From Notamacropus eugenii (lineage: Eukaryota > Chordata > Mammalia > Diprotodontia > Macropodidae), in NCBI RefSeq assembly GCF_028372415.1, contig NC_092875.1, positions 56,842,919 to 56,906,918 on the forward strand: DNA of 64,000 bases, written 5' to 3'. The notes beneath the pieces were generated by a model that was not told where the DNA came from, searched no databases, and saw only the letters and a list, made by a program, of their open reading frames with translations. The translations under genes were made by a program, and so were the position numbers. Position 1 is the first letter of the stretch; every line of letters starts with the position of its first letter. Shown here in pieces: positions 11,320-21,084 of this stretch.

Positions 11320-11512
11320 GTAGATTTTAGTTCAGTGTGAAGAACTCACTACCTGTGTGGCTCTGAGCAAATCACTTAATCCTGTTTGCCTCAGTTTCTT
11401 TATTCATCAAATGAGCTGGAAAAGGATATGATAAATCACTCCAGTATCTTTGCCAAGAAAACTCCAAATGGGATTGTGAAGAATCAGACATGACTGAACA
11501 ACAAGGCTTGTT
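11320..11512 (+). mobile_element. tRNA-SINE with AAATGGG-type tail
   Basis: GCAAATCACTTAATCCTG and TTGCCTCAGTTTCTTTA are followed by a second tail type: GCCAAGAAAACTCCAAATGGG, then AATCAGACATGACTGAACAAC. The same tail occurs at 16,825 and 17,037, so at least two SINE tail types exist in this genome. Confidence 0.5.
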
Positions 11513-11744
11513 TAAACTAATTTTGTCCACAAGTAGATATGACCCAGCTATTGAGCCCTTTGGGCAAGTAGTAAATAAACACTGCTCTGTGGGTTGAGCA
11601 GGAGGCATTGGAGATCCCAAGGGACCTCCTTGTTTCAGGTTGCTTTTCCCTCCTATAGGGCTGGTTTTACCTAGCAGTTAAATGAGTATGCTTTTTCTTC
11701 AAGTAATTGTTTATTTGAACCTATTGATTGAGAGAGCTCCATAG

Positions 11745-12296
11745 CACTGAATATGGAATCCCTTCCAGGAAATCATGTCATTCCTCTACTCAAAAACCTT
11801 CAGTGGCTCCCCATTGTCTTCAGAATAAAATACATGTGTAACCCATACACATAACTGATTGCTATGGGACTCTCCTCACTGACAGCAATCAATGCCCTGT
11901 ACCTGTATGAGAAGCTGGGCAGAGTTGTCAAGAACAGGAAAGATCTCTTCAGTCTCTTTGAGCCTCACCAACTCCACCCATATGAGACATGGGGGTGTCC
12001 TTGTGTAGTTTGAAGGGAGACCACAATAGATATCTCTACTCTCTTCTCCTCCTACCCTTCTCCAAGCGAGACTTGATTTCCTACCAGAAGGGGAAGTAGG
12101 AGGTCGATCACTCTGCTCTGCCAAGAGAGATGGGGTACTGAACTAGAATTATATCTAAAACAGAAACCAGAAAAAGTATATATGAGAGAACATATATCCA
12201 TATTACAGAAAATCTTTTGGGGCAGACAGAAATATCAGAGGGCATGGAGTCAATTATGCCAAAATGGACATTTCTCCCTTAAAAGCAGAATAAAGG
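11745..12296. other. L2 scrap and unassigned DNA
   Basis: About 11,745-11,870 is L2-like (CTACTCAAAAACCTTCAGTGG). The remainder up to the old L1 5' end shows no recognisable gene or repeat. Confidence 0.5.
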
Positions 12297-13084
12297 GGGG
12301 AGGGGCAGAGCCAAGATGGCAGAGTAGAAGCAGATACCTGCTACAACTCTCCCCCAAACCCCTCAAAATTCCTGTAAAAAAATGTCTCTAAACAAATTCT
12401 AGAGCAGCGGAAGCCACAAAATGGCAGGCTAAAGCAAATTTCCAACCCAATCTTGAAGGTGAATGAGAAAGCTTTATTGCACTGGAATGGGAGCAGAGCA
12501 CAGTTCAAGCACAGACTGAGCAGGAGCAGGTCTTAGGGAACTGAATCACTGATGGCTGCTGTGGACTCCAGACTCCTTAACTTACAAATGCTAAAACAGC
12601 TTCAAAAGTCGTTGGAAAGGGTCTCTCACCTGGCTGAGAGGGTCCCAGCCATAGCCCCAGGGTGGATGCAGCCACTACTGGAGTGGAGATTGCTTCTGAG
12701 ACCCTCCACTTAACAATGGTCAAAAGTCAAGTAACTGGCTGGGAAAATGAACAAATGGGAAAATAAACAGACTATAGATTCTTACTTTCTCAGAGAAGAG
12801 GTATTTTCTTATATCATTAGTTAGAAGAAAGATCAAAACATACAGGCAGAAGAAGACAACAAAGCCAAAGCTCCTGCATTCAAAGCCTCTAAGAAAAGTA
12901 TGAATTGGTCCTAGACAGAGAAGAGCTCAAAAAGAATTTTGAAAATCAAGGAAAAGGAGTAGAGGAAAAACTGGGAAGAGAAATGAGAGTGATGCAAGAA
13001 AATCATGAAAAATGAATCAACAGTTTGCTAAAGGAAACCCTAAAAAATGCTGAAGAAAATAACACCTTTAAAATTAGACTAACC

Positions 13085-15807
13085 AGGGCAGAGCCAAGAT
13101 GGCAGAGTAGAAAGACACACATACACTAGCTCCGAACCCACAGCCCATAAAATATCTGTAAAAAAGAACTCCCAACAAATTCTGGAGCAGCAGAAGCCAC
13201 AGAACAACAGAGCAGATGAGATTTCTGTTCCACAGAGCTCCGCAAACCTCTCTCAAAAGGTCCTGCCTTGGTCACGTGGCACCGAGAGGAGCAGATCCGA
13301 GCAGGCTTCAGGGACAGAATCTCCAGCAGCCCCGCAGGTCCCTCCACCCACAGGCCCCAAAGGTTGGTGATAGGGTTTTCTTGGCTTGCCAAGAGGGGAG
13401 TGGGGTGCCCCCATAACTCAGGCCCCCTCGGGAGGCAGCAGTGGAGGCGGGAGCAGACCAGGGCTCCCTAAGCAGGCAGGAGCCAGGATCCATTGTTGAA
13501 GGTCTCTGCATAAACCCCCTGAGGGAACTGAGCCCGTGAGGTGGCCCTGCCCCCACCTGAGCACTTGAACTTAACCTCACACTGAATAGCAGCCCCACCC
13601 CCACCGAAGCCCTGAGGTTGGGGAGCTGCATTTGAATCTCAGACCCCAAGTGCTGGCTGGGCAGATCTGGAGGCAAAGTGGGTGTGAAGAGAATATTCAG
13701 AATTCAAGTCACTGGCTGGGAAAATGCCCAGAAAAGGGAAAAAAAACAAGACTATAGAAGGTTACTTTCTTGGTGAACAGGTATTTCCTCCCTTCCTTTC
13801 TGATGAGGAAGAATAATGCTTACCATCAGAGAAAGACACAGAACTCAAGGCTTCTATATCCCAGCCCATTCAATGGGCTCAGGCCATGGAAGAGCTCAAA
13901 AAGGATTTTGAAAATCAAGTAAGAGAGGTGGAGGAAAAACTGGGAAGAGAAATGAGAGACACGCAAGCAAAGCATGAAAAACAAGTAAACACCCTGCTAA
14001 AGGAGACCCAAAAAAATGCTGAAGAAAATAACACCTTGAAAAATAGGCTAACTCAATTGGCAAAAGAGGTTCAAAAAGCCAATGAGGAGAAGAATGCTTT
14101 CAAAAGCAGAATTAGCCAAATGGAAGAGGAGGTTCAAAAGCTCACTGAAGAAAATAGCTCTTTAAAAATTAGAATGGAACAGATGGAGGCTAATGACTTT
14201 ATGAGAAACCAAGAAATCACAAAACAAAACCAAAAGAATGAAAAAATGGAAGATAATGTGAAATATCTCATTGGAAAAACAACTGACCTGGAAAATAGAT
14301 TCAGGAGAGACAATTTAAAAATTATGGGACTACCTGAAAGCCATGATCAAAAAAAGAGCCTAGACATCATCTTTCATGAAATTATCAAGGAAAACTGCCC
14401 TGAGATTCTAGAACCAGAGGACAAAATAAGTATTCAAGAAATCCACAGATCACCGCCTGAAAGAGATACCAAAAGAGAAACTCCTAGGAACATTGTGGCC
14501 AAATTCCAGAGTTCCCAGGTCAAGGAGAAAATATTTCAAGCAGCTAGAAAGAAACAATTCAAGTATTGTGGAAATACAATCAGGATAACACAAGATCTAG
14601 CAGCTTCTATATTAAGGGATCAAAGGGCGTGGAATAGGATATTCCAGAAGTCAAAGGAACTAGGACTAAAACCAAGAATCATCTACCCAGCAAAACTGAG
14701 TATAATACTTCAGGGGAAAAAATGGTCTTTCAATGAAATAGAGGATTTTCAAGCATTCTTGATGAAAAGACCAGAGCTGAAAAGAAAATTTGACTTTCAA
14801 ACACAAGAATGAAGAGAAGCATGAAAAGGTAAACAGCAAAGAGAAGTCATAAGGGACTTACAAAAGTTGAACTGTTTACATTCCTACATGGAAAGACAAT
14901 ATTTGTAACTCTTGAAACTATTCAGTATCTGGGTACTGGGTGGGATTACACAGACACACATGCACACGCACATGCATACACACATAGAGACAGAGTGCAC
15001 AGAGTGAATTGAAGAGGATGGGATCATATCTTTAAAAAATGAAATCAAGCAGTGAGAGAGAAATATATTGGGAGGAGAAAGGGAGAAATGGAATGGGGCA
15101 AATTATCTCTCATAAAAGAGGCAAGCAAAAGACTTATTAGTGGAGGGATAAAGAGGGGAGATGAGAGAAAAACATGAAATTTACTCTCATCACATTCCAC
15201 TAAAGAAAGGAATAAAATACACACTCATTTTGGTATGAAAACCTATCTTACAATACAGGAAAGTGGGGGATAAGGGGATAAGCAGGGTGGGGGGGATGAT
15301 GGAAGGGAGGGCATGGGGAGGAGGGAGCAATTTGAGGTCAACACTCTTGGGGAGGGACAGGATCAAAAGAGAGAATAGAAGTAATGGGGGACAGGATAGG
15401 ATGGAGGGAAATACAGTTAGTCTTATACAACACGACTATTATGGAAGTCATTTGCAAAACTACACAGATTTGGCCTATATTAAATTGCTTGCCTTCCAAA
15501 GGGAAAGAGTGAGAAGGGAGGGAGGAAAAGAAGTTGGAACTCAAAGTTTTAGGAACAACTGTCGAGTACTGCTCTTGCCACTAGGAAATAAGAAATACAG
15601 GTAAAGGGGTATAGAAAGTTATTTGGCCCTATAGAACAAAAGAGAAGATGGAGACAAGGGCAGAGAGGGATGATAGAAGAGAGAGCAGATTGGTGATAGG
15701 GGCAATTAGAATGCTCGGTGTTTTGGGGCGGGGGGAAGGGACAAAAGGGGAGAAAATTTGGAACCCAAAATTTTGTGAAAATGAATGTTAAAAGTTAAAT
15801 AAATAAA
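13085..15807 (+). mobile_element. ORF1-only L1 derivative (HAL1 structure), copy 1
   Basis: A 2.72-kb element inserted inside the ORF1 of an older L1. A 16-bp perfect target duplication TAAAATTAGACTAACC lies at 13,069-13,084 and 15,808-15,823. It has an L1-like 5' end (GGGCAGAGCCAAGATGGC, containing a YY1-type site), a 5' UTR of about 640 bp, ORF1, then directly a 3' UTR and A-rich tail. No ORF2 (endonuclease/reverse transcriptase) is present. This is the layout of half-L1 (HAL1) elements known from mammals, which must use reverse transcriptase supplied by another L1. Confidence 0.5.
13724..14815 (+). pseudogene. ORF1 of copy 1, with an early stop
   Basis: The start matches the intact relative at 19,987: MPRKGKKNKTIEGYF. 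Codon 31 is TAA (13,814-13,816), where the relative has CAA (Gln). From 13,886 the frame is open for 308 residues to a TGA at about 14,812. It contains a long coiled coil (ENNTLKNRLTQLAKEVQKAN), an RRM-like segment (NLKIMGLPESHDQ) and the C-terminal nucleic-acid-binding domain (KKQFKYCGNTIRI, LGLKPRIIYPAKLS). ORF1 proteins bind RNA as coiled-coil trimers. The single nonsense change suggests a fairly young inactivation. A downstream Met at 13,886 could in principle start a shortened protein, lacking the basic N-terminus. Confidence 0.5.
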
Positions 15808-16395
15808 TAAAATTAGACTAACCCAAATGGCAAAAGAATTCCAAAAAGCCAATGAGGACAAGAAAGTCTTTAAAAGCAGAACAAGTCAAATGACAAAAGA
15901 GGTCCAAAAATTCACTGAAGAAAATAATTCTTTAAAAATTAGAATGGAGCAAATGGAAGCTAATGACTTTATGAGAAATCAAGAAATTATAAAACAAAAC
16001 CAAAAGAATAAAAATATAGAAGACAATGTGAAGTATCTCACTGGAAAGGAACTGACCTGCAAAATGGATCCAGAAGAGATAATTTTAAAATTATTGGACT
16101 AACTGAAAGCCATGATCAAAAAAAAAAAAAAGACATCGTCTTTCAAAAAGTTGTCAAGAAAAACTGCCCTGATATTCTAGAACCAAAGGGCAAAATAGAA
16201 ATGGAAAGAATCCACAGATCACCTCCTGAAAGAGAACTGAAAAGAAAAACTCCTAGGAATGTTGTAGCCAGATTCCAGAGCTTCCAGGTCAAGGAGAAAA
16301 TATTGCAAGAAGCCAGAATGAAACAATTTGAGTATTGTGGAAATACAATCAGAATAGCACAGGATCTGGCAACTTCTGCGTTAAGGGATTTCAGG

Positions 16396-16578
16396 ACTCT
16401 GTAGACCTTCAGTTTGGTAGTCAATCTAATACCTCTTCTCTCCTAAACTTTTCTTTGGAGCCTCCCAAAAACTGAGCTAGCTCTGGCAATGCCTCATTGT
16501 CATTGTGTACATCCCTGGAAAGTATACTACCAAGATAGGTGAATTTATCCACAGCATTCAAAACAGAATTTATACAGA
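16396..16578 (-). mobile_element. RTE-like LINE fragment, reverse
   Basis: Read on the minus strand it encodes AVDKFTYLGSILSRDVHND, the conserved block that follows the reverse transcriptase catalytic core of RTE-like LINEs. The + strand text TGTAGACCTTCAGTTTGGT is the same as at 59,527, so the two fragments belong to one family. It abuts the broken end of the old ORF1. Confidence 0.5.
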
Positions 16579-16689
16579 AAGACTATGGGAAGACTGGATG
16601 GAGCCTGGGACTGGCAAGTAACCTGGGGTGGGCCAGAGGTAGACAACGAGGGCCACAATGAAAGGGCACGTAAAAGGATTATTGACTGG

Positions 16690-16880
16690 GATGTGCCAGG
16701 TGCCTCAGGCAAATATCAGAGATCTGGCTCAGATCCCATCCCCATCAACTTAATCCAGTTTGCCTCAGTTTCCTCATCTGTAAAATGAACAGGAGAAGGA
16801 AATGCAAACCACTCCAATTTCCTTACCAAGAAAACCCTAAATGGGTCATGAGGAGTAAGACACAGCTAAACAACAACATG
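16690..16880 (+). mobile_element. tRNA-SINE with AAATGGG-type tail
   Basis: TTTGCCTCAGTTTCCTCATC, AACAGGAGAAGGAAATGC, then ACCAAGAAAACCCTAAATGGG and an ACAACAACA end. Lies between the old ORF1 and ORF2 pieces. The 16,580-16,690 stretch before it is unassigned. Confidence 0.5.
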
Positions 16881-17036
16881 ATTAAACTAAGATGAAACAA
16901 ATCTTAGAAATAAAACTATAAACCAATATCCTATTGATGTAAACTATTAAATAAAATGTTATCAAAAAGACTGCAACAAATAGAAAAAAAAAATTATGCA
17001 TTTTGGAGAGGTTAGATTGGATGAATTCAATATAAG

Positions 17037-17105
17037 GAAACCAAGAAAACCCCAAATGGGGACACAAGAAGTTGGACACAACTCTAACAGCTGAATGACA
17101 AAAAA
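17037..17105 (+). mobile_element. SINE tail fragment
   Basis: ACCAAGAAAACCCCAAATGGG followed by GAAGTTGGACACAACTC and a short A-run. Only the 3' tail of the AAATGGG SINE type is present. Confidence 0.5.
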
Positions 17106-17132
17106 ACCACAAAGGATTATGTCAATAACAAA

Positions 17133-17519
17133 TGTGGGAAGTAAGAAAGTTACATTTTCCACACTCCTAGGTGATAAGGATTGTGACGTAGCAGCAACAG
17201 GTTAGAGGAGATGAATTAATGCCCAGGCCCAAGGAGCTGTGTGAGCAAGGGCGTAGCAGAGAGGAGAACATGCAGTCACACGGCCAGGGGACAGTATCCC
17301 AGGATATCCAAAGTTCAGAAAACAGTTTAAGAAACCCCATCTTTCTGAACATGTTGTAGTCATTCTGTAACCTTACTGGGGAGGCTACCCGTCCATTGAG
17401 GGAGAATGAACATAAAGATTAATAAAGGCTTTCCTGATTTCACAACAGGCATGGTTCTTTGTTTAAGGTGAGCATGTTTCTCACTGCTGGGGGCTTGTTA
17501 GACGAGCTCACTTCTAACA
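17133..17519 (+). mobile_element. Probable solo LTR
   Basis: A 387-bp unit beginning TGTGGGAAG and ending TTCTAACA, with an AATAAAGGCTTTCC poly(A) signal about 100 bp before its end, inside an L1 ORF2 relic whose text continues on both sides. A short imperfect repeat (ACAAA/ATAAA) flanks it. TG...CA ends, one internal poly(A) signal and no coding part are what a solo LTR of an old endogenous retrovirus looks like. The family is not assigned; gammaretrovirus-like is only a guess from its size. Confidence 0.5.
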
Positions 17520-18009
17520 ATAAATAACAAAAAGCCACATGATTATATCAAAGGTTGCTAAAAAAGATTTTCTAAAAGTTTAATAACTTTTCTGTTTTTA
17601 AAAAAAAAAGTAAAAAGAGTGGGACCTTTCATTAATAGGATAAATAGCATTTATCTAAAACCAAGAGCCAATATCATCAGTAACAAGAAAAGACTAGAGT
17701 TCTTTTCAATAAGATCAGGGGTAAAATAAGGATGTTCATTGTTACCGCTGTCATCAGAAACAGTGGCAGAAATGCTAGCTATAGCAAAAAGAGAAGAAAA
17801 GAATGTATGCTTAAGCATATGGAATGCACTTATACAAGAGAAAGCAAAGCTATGGGGGAAGGAGTCCTAATTATATGATGGTCTACTTAGAGAACTCTAA
17901 AAAACTAATTGAAACAATAACTTCAGTAAATTCGCAACATAGAAAATAAACATACATAAATCATCAGCATTTCTGTATATTACGGAAAAAAATCCATCAG
18001 GATGGGTTA

Positions 18010-19065
18010 GAAATCAAAATTCTAGCCAAAGACAATGAACTCACTCTCCCAGAGCAAGACTGGCTAAACTTCCCCATCCCACTCCTTCAGTGTTTCTTCT
18101 CTAATGCTCTGATTCTATAGTATTTTTCCATTGTGAACCATTTGTGATTAGCAGAGGTCCAGTACCTTTTCTGTGATGGCTACAGAGTCCTTTTCAAGGG
18201 CCATTTCCCCCTTTGGTATCTATCTGTTCCACCCAACTCTCACCTGTGGCTCCAAGAAGCTGCAGCATGCACAGCAGCCACACCCTGGTAAACTGTTTCA
18301 GCAGACAGGTCAAACCAGGTTGAAGGTAACCAAGGGCTCTCAAACCCATTGGTGAGTTAGGAGGTGTCTACCTCAAGCATGTGAAGACTTCCCCTGGTGG
18401 AATGGGTGGATGAGAACATTGTAGAGAAGGACAGAAGCATAAACTTTCCTCTTCTCAACACCTGGGGGCACATTCTCCCCATACCAACTCACTCTCTAAG
18501 TAGAATAGTTTCAGACTTAAAGTAGTTTTTACTTTGTATCTGTCCCCACCAAGTCCACTTCCAATACTACATAGCTGGTGAATGGATAAGTACACTTCTC
18601 TGATGCTTCTAGACTGAGCTGAACAGGTTGCTCCAGACTCTGGAACATAGTCTGACTCCTGGAAAATTCCAATATCAACTACAGCTCCCAGACTTCTGAT
18701 GATTCATTCTTCTGACCTATTGACACTCATGAAATCATATCCTTTTCCAATATACTGTCACCTAAAATTAAAAGAAAAAATAAAACAACAGAGCTAAAAG
18801 CAACAGCAGTGTCACACATTCTTGGCTTCATACCAGCTCCATTAAAGAGAGAAACCAAAGTATCTCCTCAACCTATAGACCCACAGTAGCTCATCCTCCT
18901 CAAACCAAGTGAACCAGACTGAGTGACCTGCTTAGTTCATTTTGAATGCTACTAGGTCTGGCTCTATAAATAATCGAAAAGGCTCCTCTTCACCATGTGG
19001 TTGTAGCTCAGGAGCAGTCACCTCCAAAATAAAGATTGGACTCATTGGCTAGTTTCCTCAGTACA
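18010..19065. other. Unassigned insert inside the L1 relic
   Basis: About 1.05 kb with no L1 similarity that I can see, between ORF2 pieces ending near 18,000 and resuming near 19,075 (text encoding KYTHLDYMNTA). An AATAAAG lies near its right end (about 19,030). It could be another insertion of an unrecognised family. No open frame of note. Confidence 0.5.
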
Positions 19066-19171
19066 AAAGTAACTAGAAAATGTAGATAATGTTTTGAAAT
19101 TTACCTATAAATATACACATTTGGACTATATGAATACAGCTATAAATCATTCTATTAAGAAGTAAATGCAA

Positions 19172-19986
19172 GGGGCGGAGCCAAGATGGTGAAGTAGAAA
19201 GACGCACATACACATAGCTCCGAACCCACAAACCACAGAATGGCAGAGGGGACTAACCCAGGGCGAATTCTGCACCCAGAGACCACGGAATATTGGAGCG
19301 AGGGAGATTTCTGTTCCGGAGAGACCTGCAAACCTCTCACGGGGGGTCCTTCGCGCCGTGGACTGGGCGCCAGGGTGGGTAGCAGAGAGCAACCATACCG
19401 CGGCAGCGACACCGTGAGAAAAAGATCCGAGAGGGCTACGGGACGGGATCTCCAGCAGCCACGTGGGTCCCCCCACCCACAAAGGGCCCAGCAAACCTCT
19501 CGCAAAAGGTCCGTGGACCTGCGGCGGCAGCGGCGGCCACGGCTCCGAGAGGCACAGATCTGAAAGGGCTCCGGAGGCGGGATCTTTAGCGGCAGCACGG
19601 GCCCCCCCACCAACAGGTGACTGACGGGGTAGGTGAGAGAGTCTCTTTGGCGGGTTGAGAGGGGAGTGAGGTGCCCCCAAGGCTCGGGCCCCCCCCCGGG
19701 AGGTGGGGGCTGAGAGGCGGCTGCGGACGGGGGCTCCCCAAGCAAGCGGGAGCCTGGATTCATTGTGGAAGGTCTGTGCATAAACCCCCTGAGGGAATTG
19801 AGCCAGAGAGGCGGCCCTGCCCCTGACCTCAGCACCTGAGCCTAATTTAACACTGAATAACAGCCCTGCCCCCGCCAAAAATCCTAAGGCGGGAAGCAGC
19901 ATTTGAATCTCAGTCCCCAAACGCTTGCTGGGAGGACCAGGAGGCGAGGTGGGTGTGAGGAGAACATTCAGAGGTCAGGCCACTAG
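19172..19986 (+). promoter_or_regulatory. CpG-rich 5' UTR/promoter of copy 2
   Basis: The first 18 bases include CCAAGATGG, a YY1-type site placed as in the human L1 5' end. CpG-dense text follows (runs such as GCGGCGGCAGCGGCGGC near 19,523). Copy 1 has a shorter, CpG-poorer version. By analogy with L1 this region should be an internal RNA polymerase II promoter; that role is inferred. Confidence 0.5.
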
Positions 19987-21084
19987 GTGGAGAAAATGCC
20001 AAGAAAAGGGAAAAGAAATAAAACTATTGAAGGGTACTTTATCGGAGAAAAAACACTTCCTCCCTTGCTTTCTGATGGGGAGGAACAAGGCTTGCCATCA
20101 GGCAAAGACACAGAAATCGAGGACTCTGTGTCCCAGCCCACCCAATGGGCTCGGGCCATGGAAGAGCTCAAGAGGTATTTTGAAAATCAAGTTAGAGAGG
20201 TGGAGGAAAGACTGGGAAGGGAAATGAGAGGGATAAGGGAGAAGCATGAAAAACAGATCAGCTCCCTGCTAAAGGAGAACCAAAAAAATCTTGAAGAAAT
20301 TGGCACCTTGAGAACTAGCCTAACTCAGCTTGCAAGGGAGGTGCAAGGAGCCAATGAGGAGAAGAATGCTTTCAAAAGCAGAATTAACCAAATGGAAAAG
20401 GAGATTCAAAAGCTCACTGAAGAAAATAGATCTTTCAAATCTGGAATGGTACAGATGGAAGCTTTGGACTTTTCGAGAAAGACAGATATCTCAGAACATA
20501 CCGCGCAGATTCGAAAAATGGAAGATAATGTGAAATATCTTATTGGAAAAACAACTGACCTGGAAAATAGAATCAGGAGAGACAATGTAAAAATTCTGGG
20601 ACTACCTGAAAACCATGATCAAAGGAAGAGCCTAGACATCATCTTCCATGAAATTATCAAGGAAAACTGCCCTGAGATTCTAGAACCAGAAGGCAAAATA
20701 AATATTCAAGGAATCCACAGAACACCGCATGAAAGAGATCCAAAAAGAGAAACTCCTAGGAGCATTGTGGCCAAATTCCAGAATTCCCAGGTGAAAGAGA
20801 AAATATTGCAAGCAGCTAGAAAGAAACAATTCAAGTATTGTGGAAATACAATCAGGATAGTACAAGACCTGGCACCTTCTACATTGAGGGATAGAAGGGA
20901 ATGGAATAGGATATTCCAGAAGTCAAAGGAACTAGGACTGAAGCCAAGAATCACCTACCCAGCAAAACTGAGTATAATACTTCAGGAGAAAAAATGGTCT
21001 TTCAATGAAATAGAAGACTTTCAAATTTTCCTGATGAAAAGACCAGAGCTGGAAAGAAAATTTGACTTTCTAACACAAGAATGA
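19987..21084 (+). CDS. L1-type ORF1 protein, 365 residues, intact
   Basis: The start is at MPRKGKRNKTIEGYF, conserved with copy 1. The basic N-terminus leads to a long coiled coil (about residues 45-165: NQVREVEERLGREM, KENQKNLEEIGTLR, KEIQKLTEENRSF). Next come an RRM-like region (about 185-250: RRDNVKILGLPENHDQ, SLDIIFHEIIKENCPEIL) and a C-terminal domain (about 255-365: IVAKFQNSQVKEKI, KKQFKYCGNTIRI, LGLKPRITYPAKLSIIL, WSFNEIEDFQIFL). This is the domain order of mammalian L1 ORF1p, an RNA-binding trimeric chaperone of the L1 ribonucleoprotein in the cytoplasm. Length matches typical ORF1p (about 340-370). No internal stop. Translation is plausible if the 5' UTR is active; the protein would need an ORF2p from elsewhere for retrotransposition. 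Confidence 0.5.
   Translation: MEKMPRKGKRNKTIEGYFIGEKTLPPLLSDGEEQGLPSGKDTEIEDSVSQPTQWARAMEELKRYFENQVREVEERLGREMRGIREKHEKQISSLLKENQKNLEEIGTLRTSLTQLAREVQGANEEKNAFKSRINQMEKEIQKLTEENRSFKSGMVQMEALDFSRKTDISEHTAQIRKMEDNVKYLIGKTTDLENRIRRDNVKILGLPENHDQRKSLDIIFHEIIKENCPEILEPEGKINIQGIHRTPHERDPKRETPRSIVAKFQNSQVKEKILQAARKKQFKYCGNTIRIVQDLAPSTLRDRREWNRIFQKSKELGLKPRITYPAKLSIILQEKKWSFNEIEDFQIFLMKRPELERKFDFLTQE

Larger units (their letters stand above)
12297..16395 (+). mobile_element. Old L1 5' end and ORF1, split by a younger element
   Basis: Starts at about 12,297 with GGGGCAGAGCCAAGATGG, the marsupial L1-type 5' end. ORF1-like coding follows (EELKKNFENQ frame near 12,925) to 13,084, is interrupted by the 13,085-15,807 element, and resumes at 15,824 with QMAKEFQKANEDKK. 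The later part encodes the coiled coil (EENNSLKIRMEQMEANDF) and C-terminal motifs (RFQSFQVKEKIL, QFEYCGNTIRIAQDLA) and breaks off after SALRD at about 16,395. Stops and frameshifts are frequent, for example a TGA shortly before 13,020 and a frame loss near 16,080, so this is an inactive copy. L1 ORF2 pieces downstream in the same orientation (16,885 to 23,400) may be its continuation. Confidence 0.5.
16885..18005 (+). mobile_element. Old L1 ORF2 relic, interrupted
   Basis: Pieces in order encode degenerate L1 reverse transcriptase: NKTINQYPIDVNY near 16,910, then a block at about 17,015-17,035 matching the segment before the catalytic core, and after the LTR the equivalent of the GCPLSP motif (ATGTTCATTGTTACCGCTGTC at about 17,732). 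A SINE tail (17,037-17,105) and a solo LTR (17,133-17,519) interrupt it. Many stops are present. It is collinear with the old ORF1 upstream and the ORF2 end at 22,100-23,400. Confidence 0.5.

Noticed and set aside
13308-13676. 122-residue minus-strand frame
   Set aside because: Antisense shadow of the copy-1 5' UTR, related to the 19.1-19.9 kb antisense frame only because the elements are related.
19147-19920. 257- and 226-residue minus-strand open frames
   Set aside because: They lie in the GC-rich 5' UTR of the ORF1-only element and run antisense to it; low stop frequency in CpG-rich DNA explains them. No protein motif seen.
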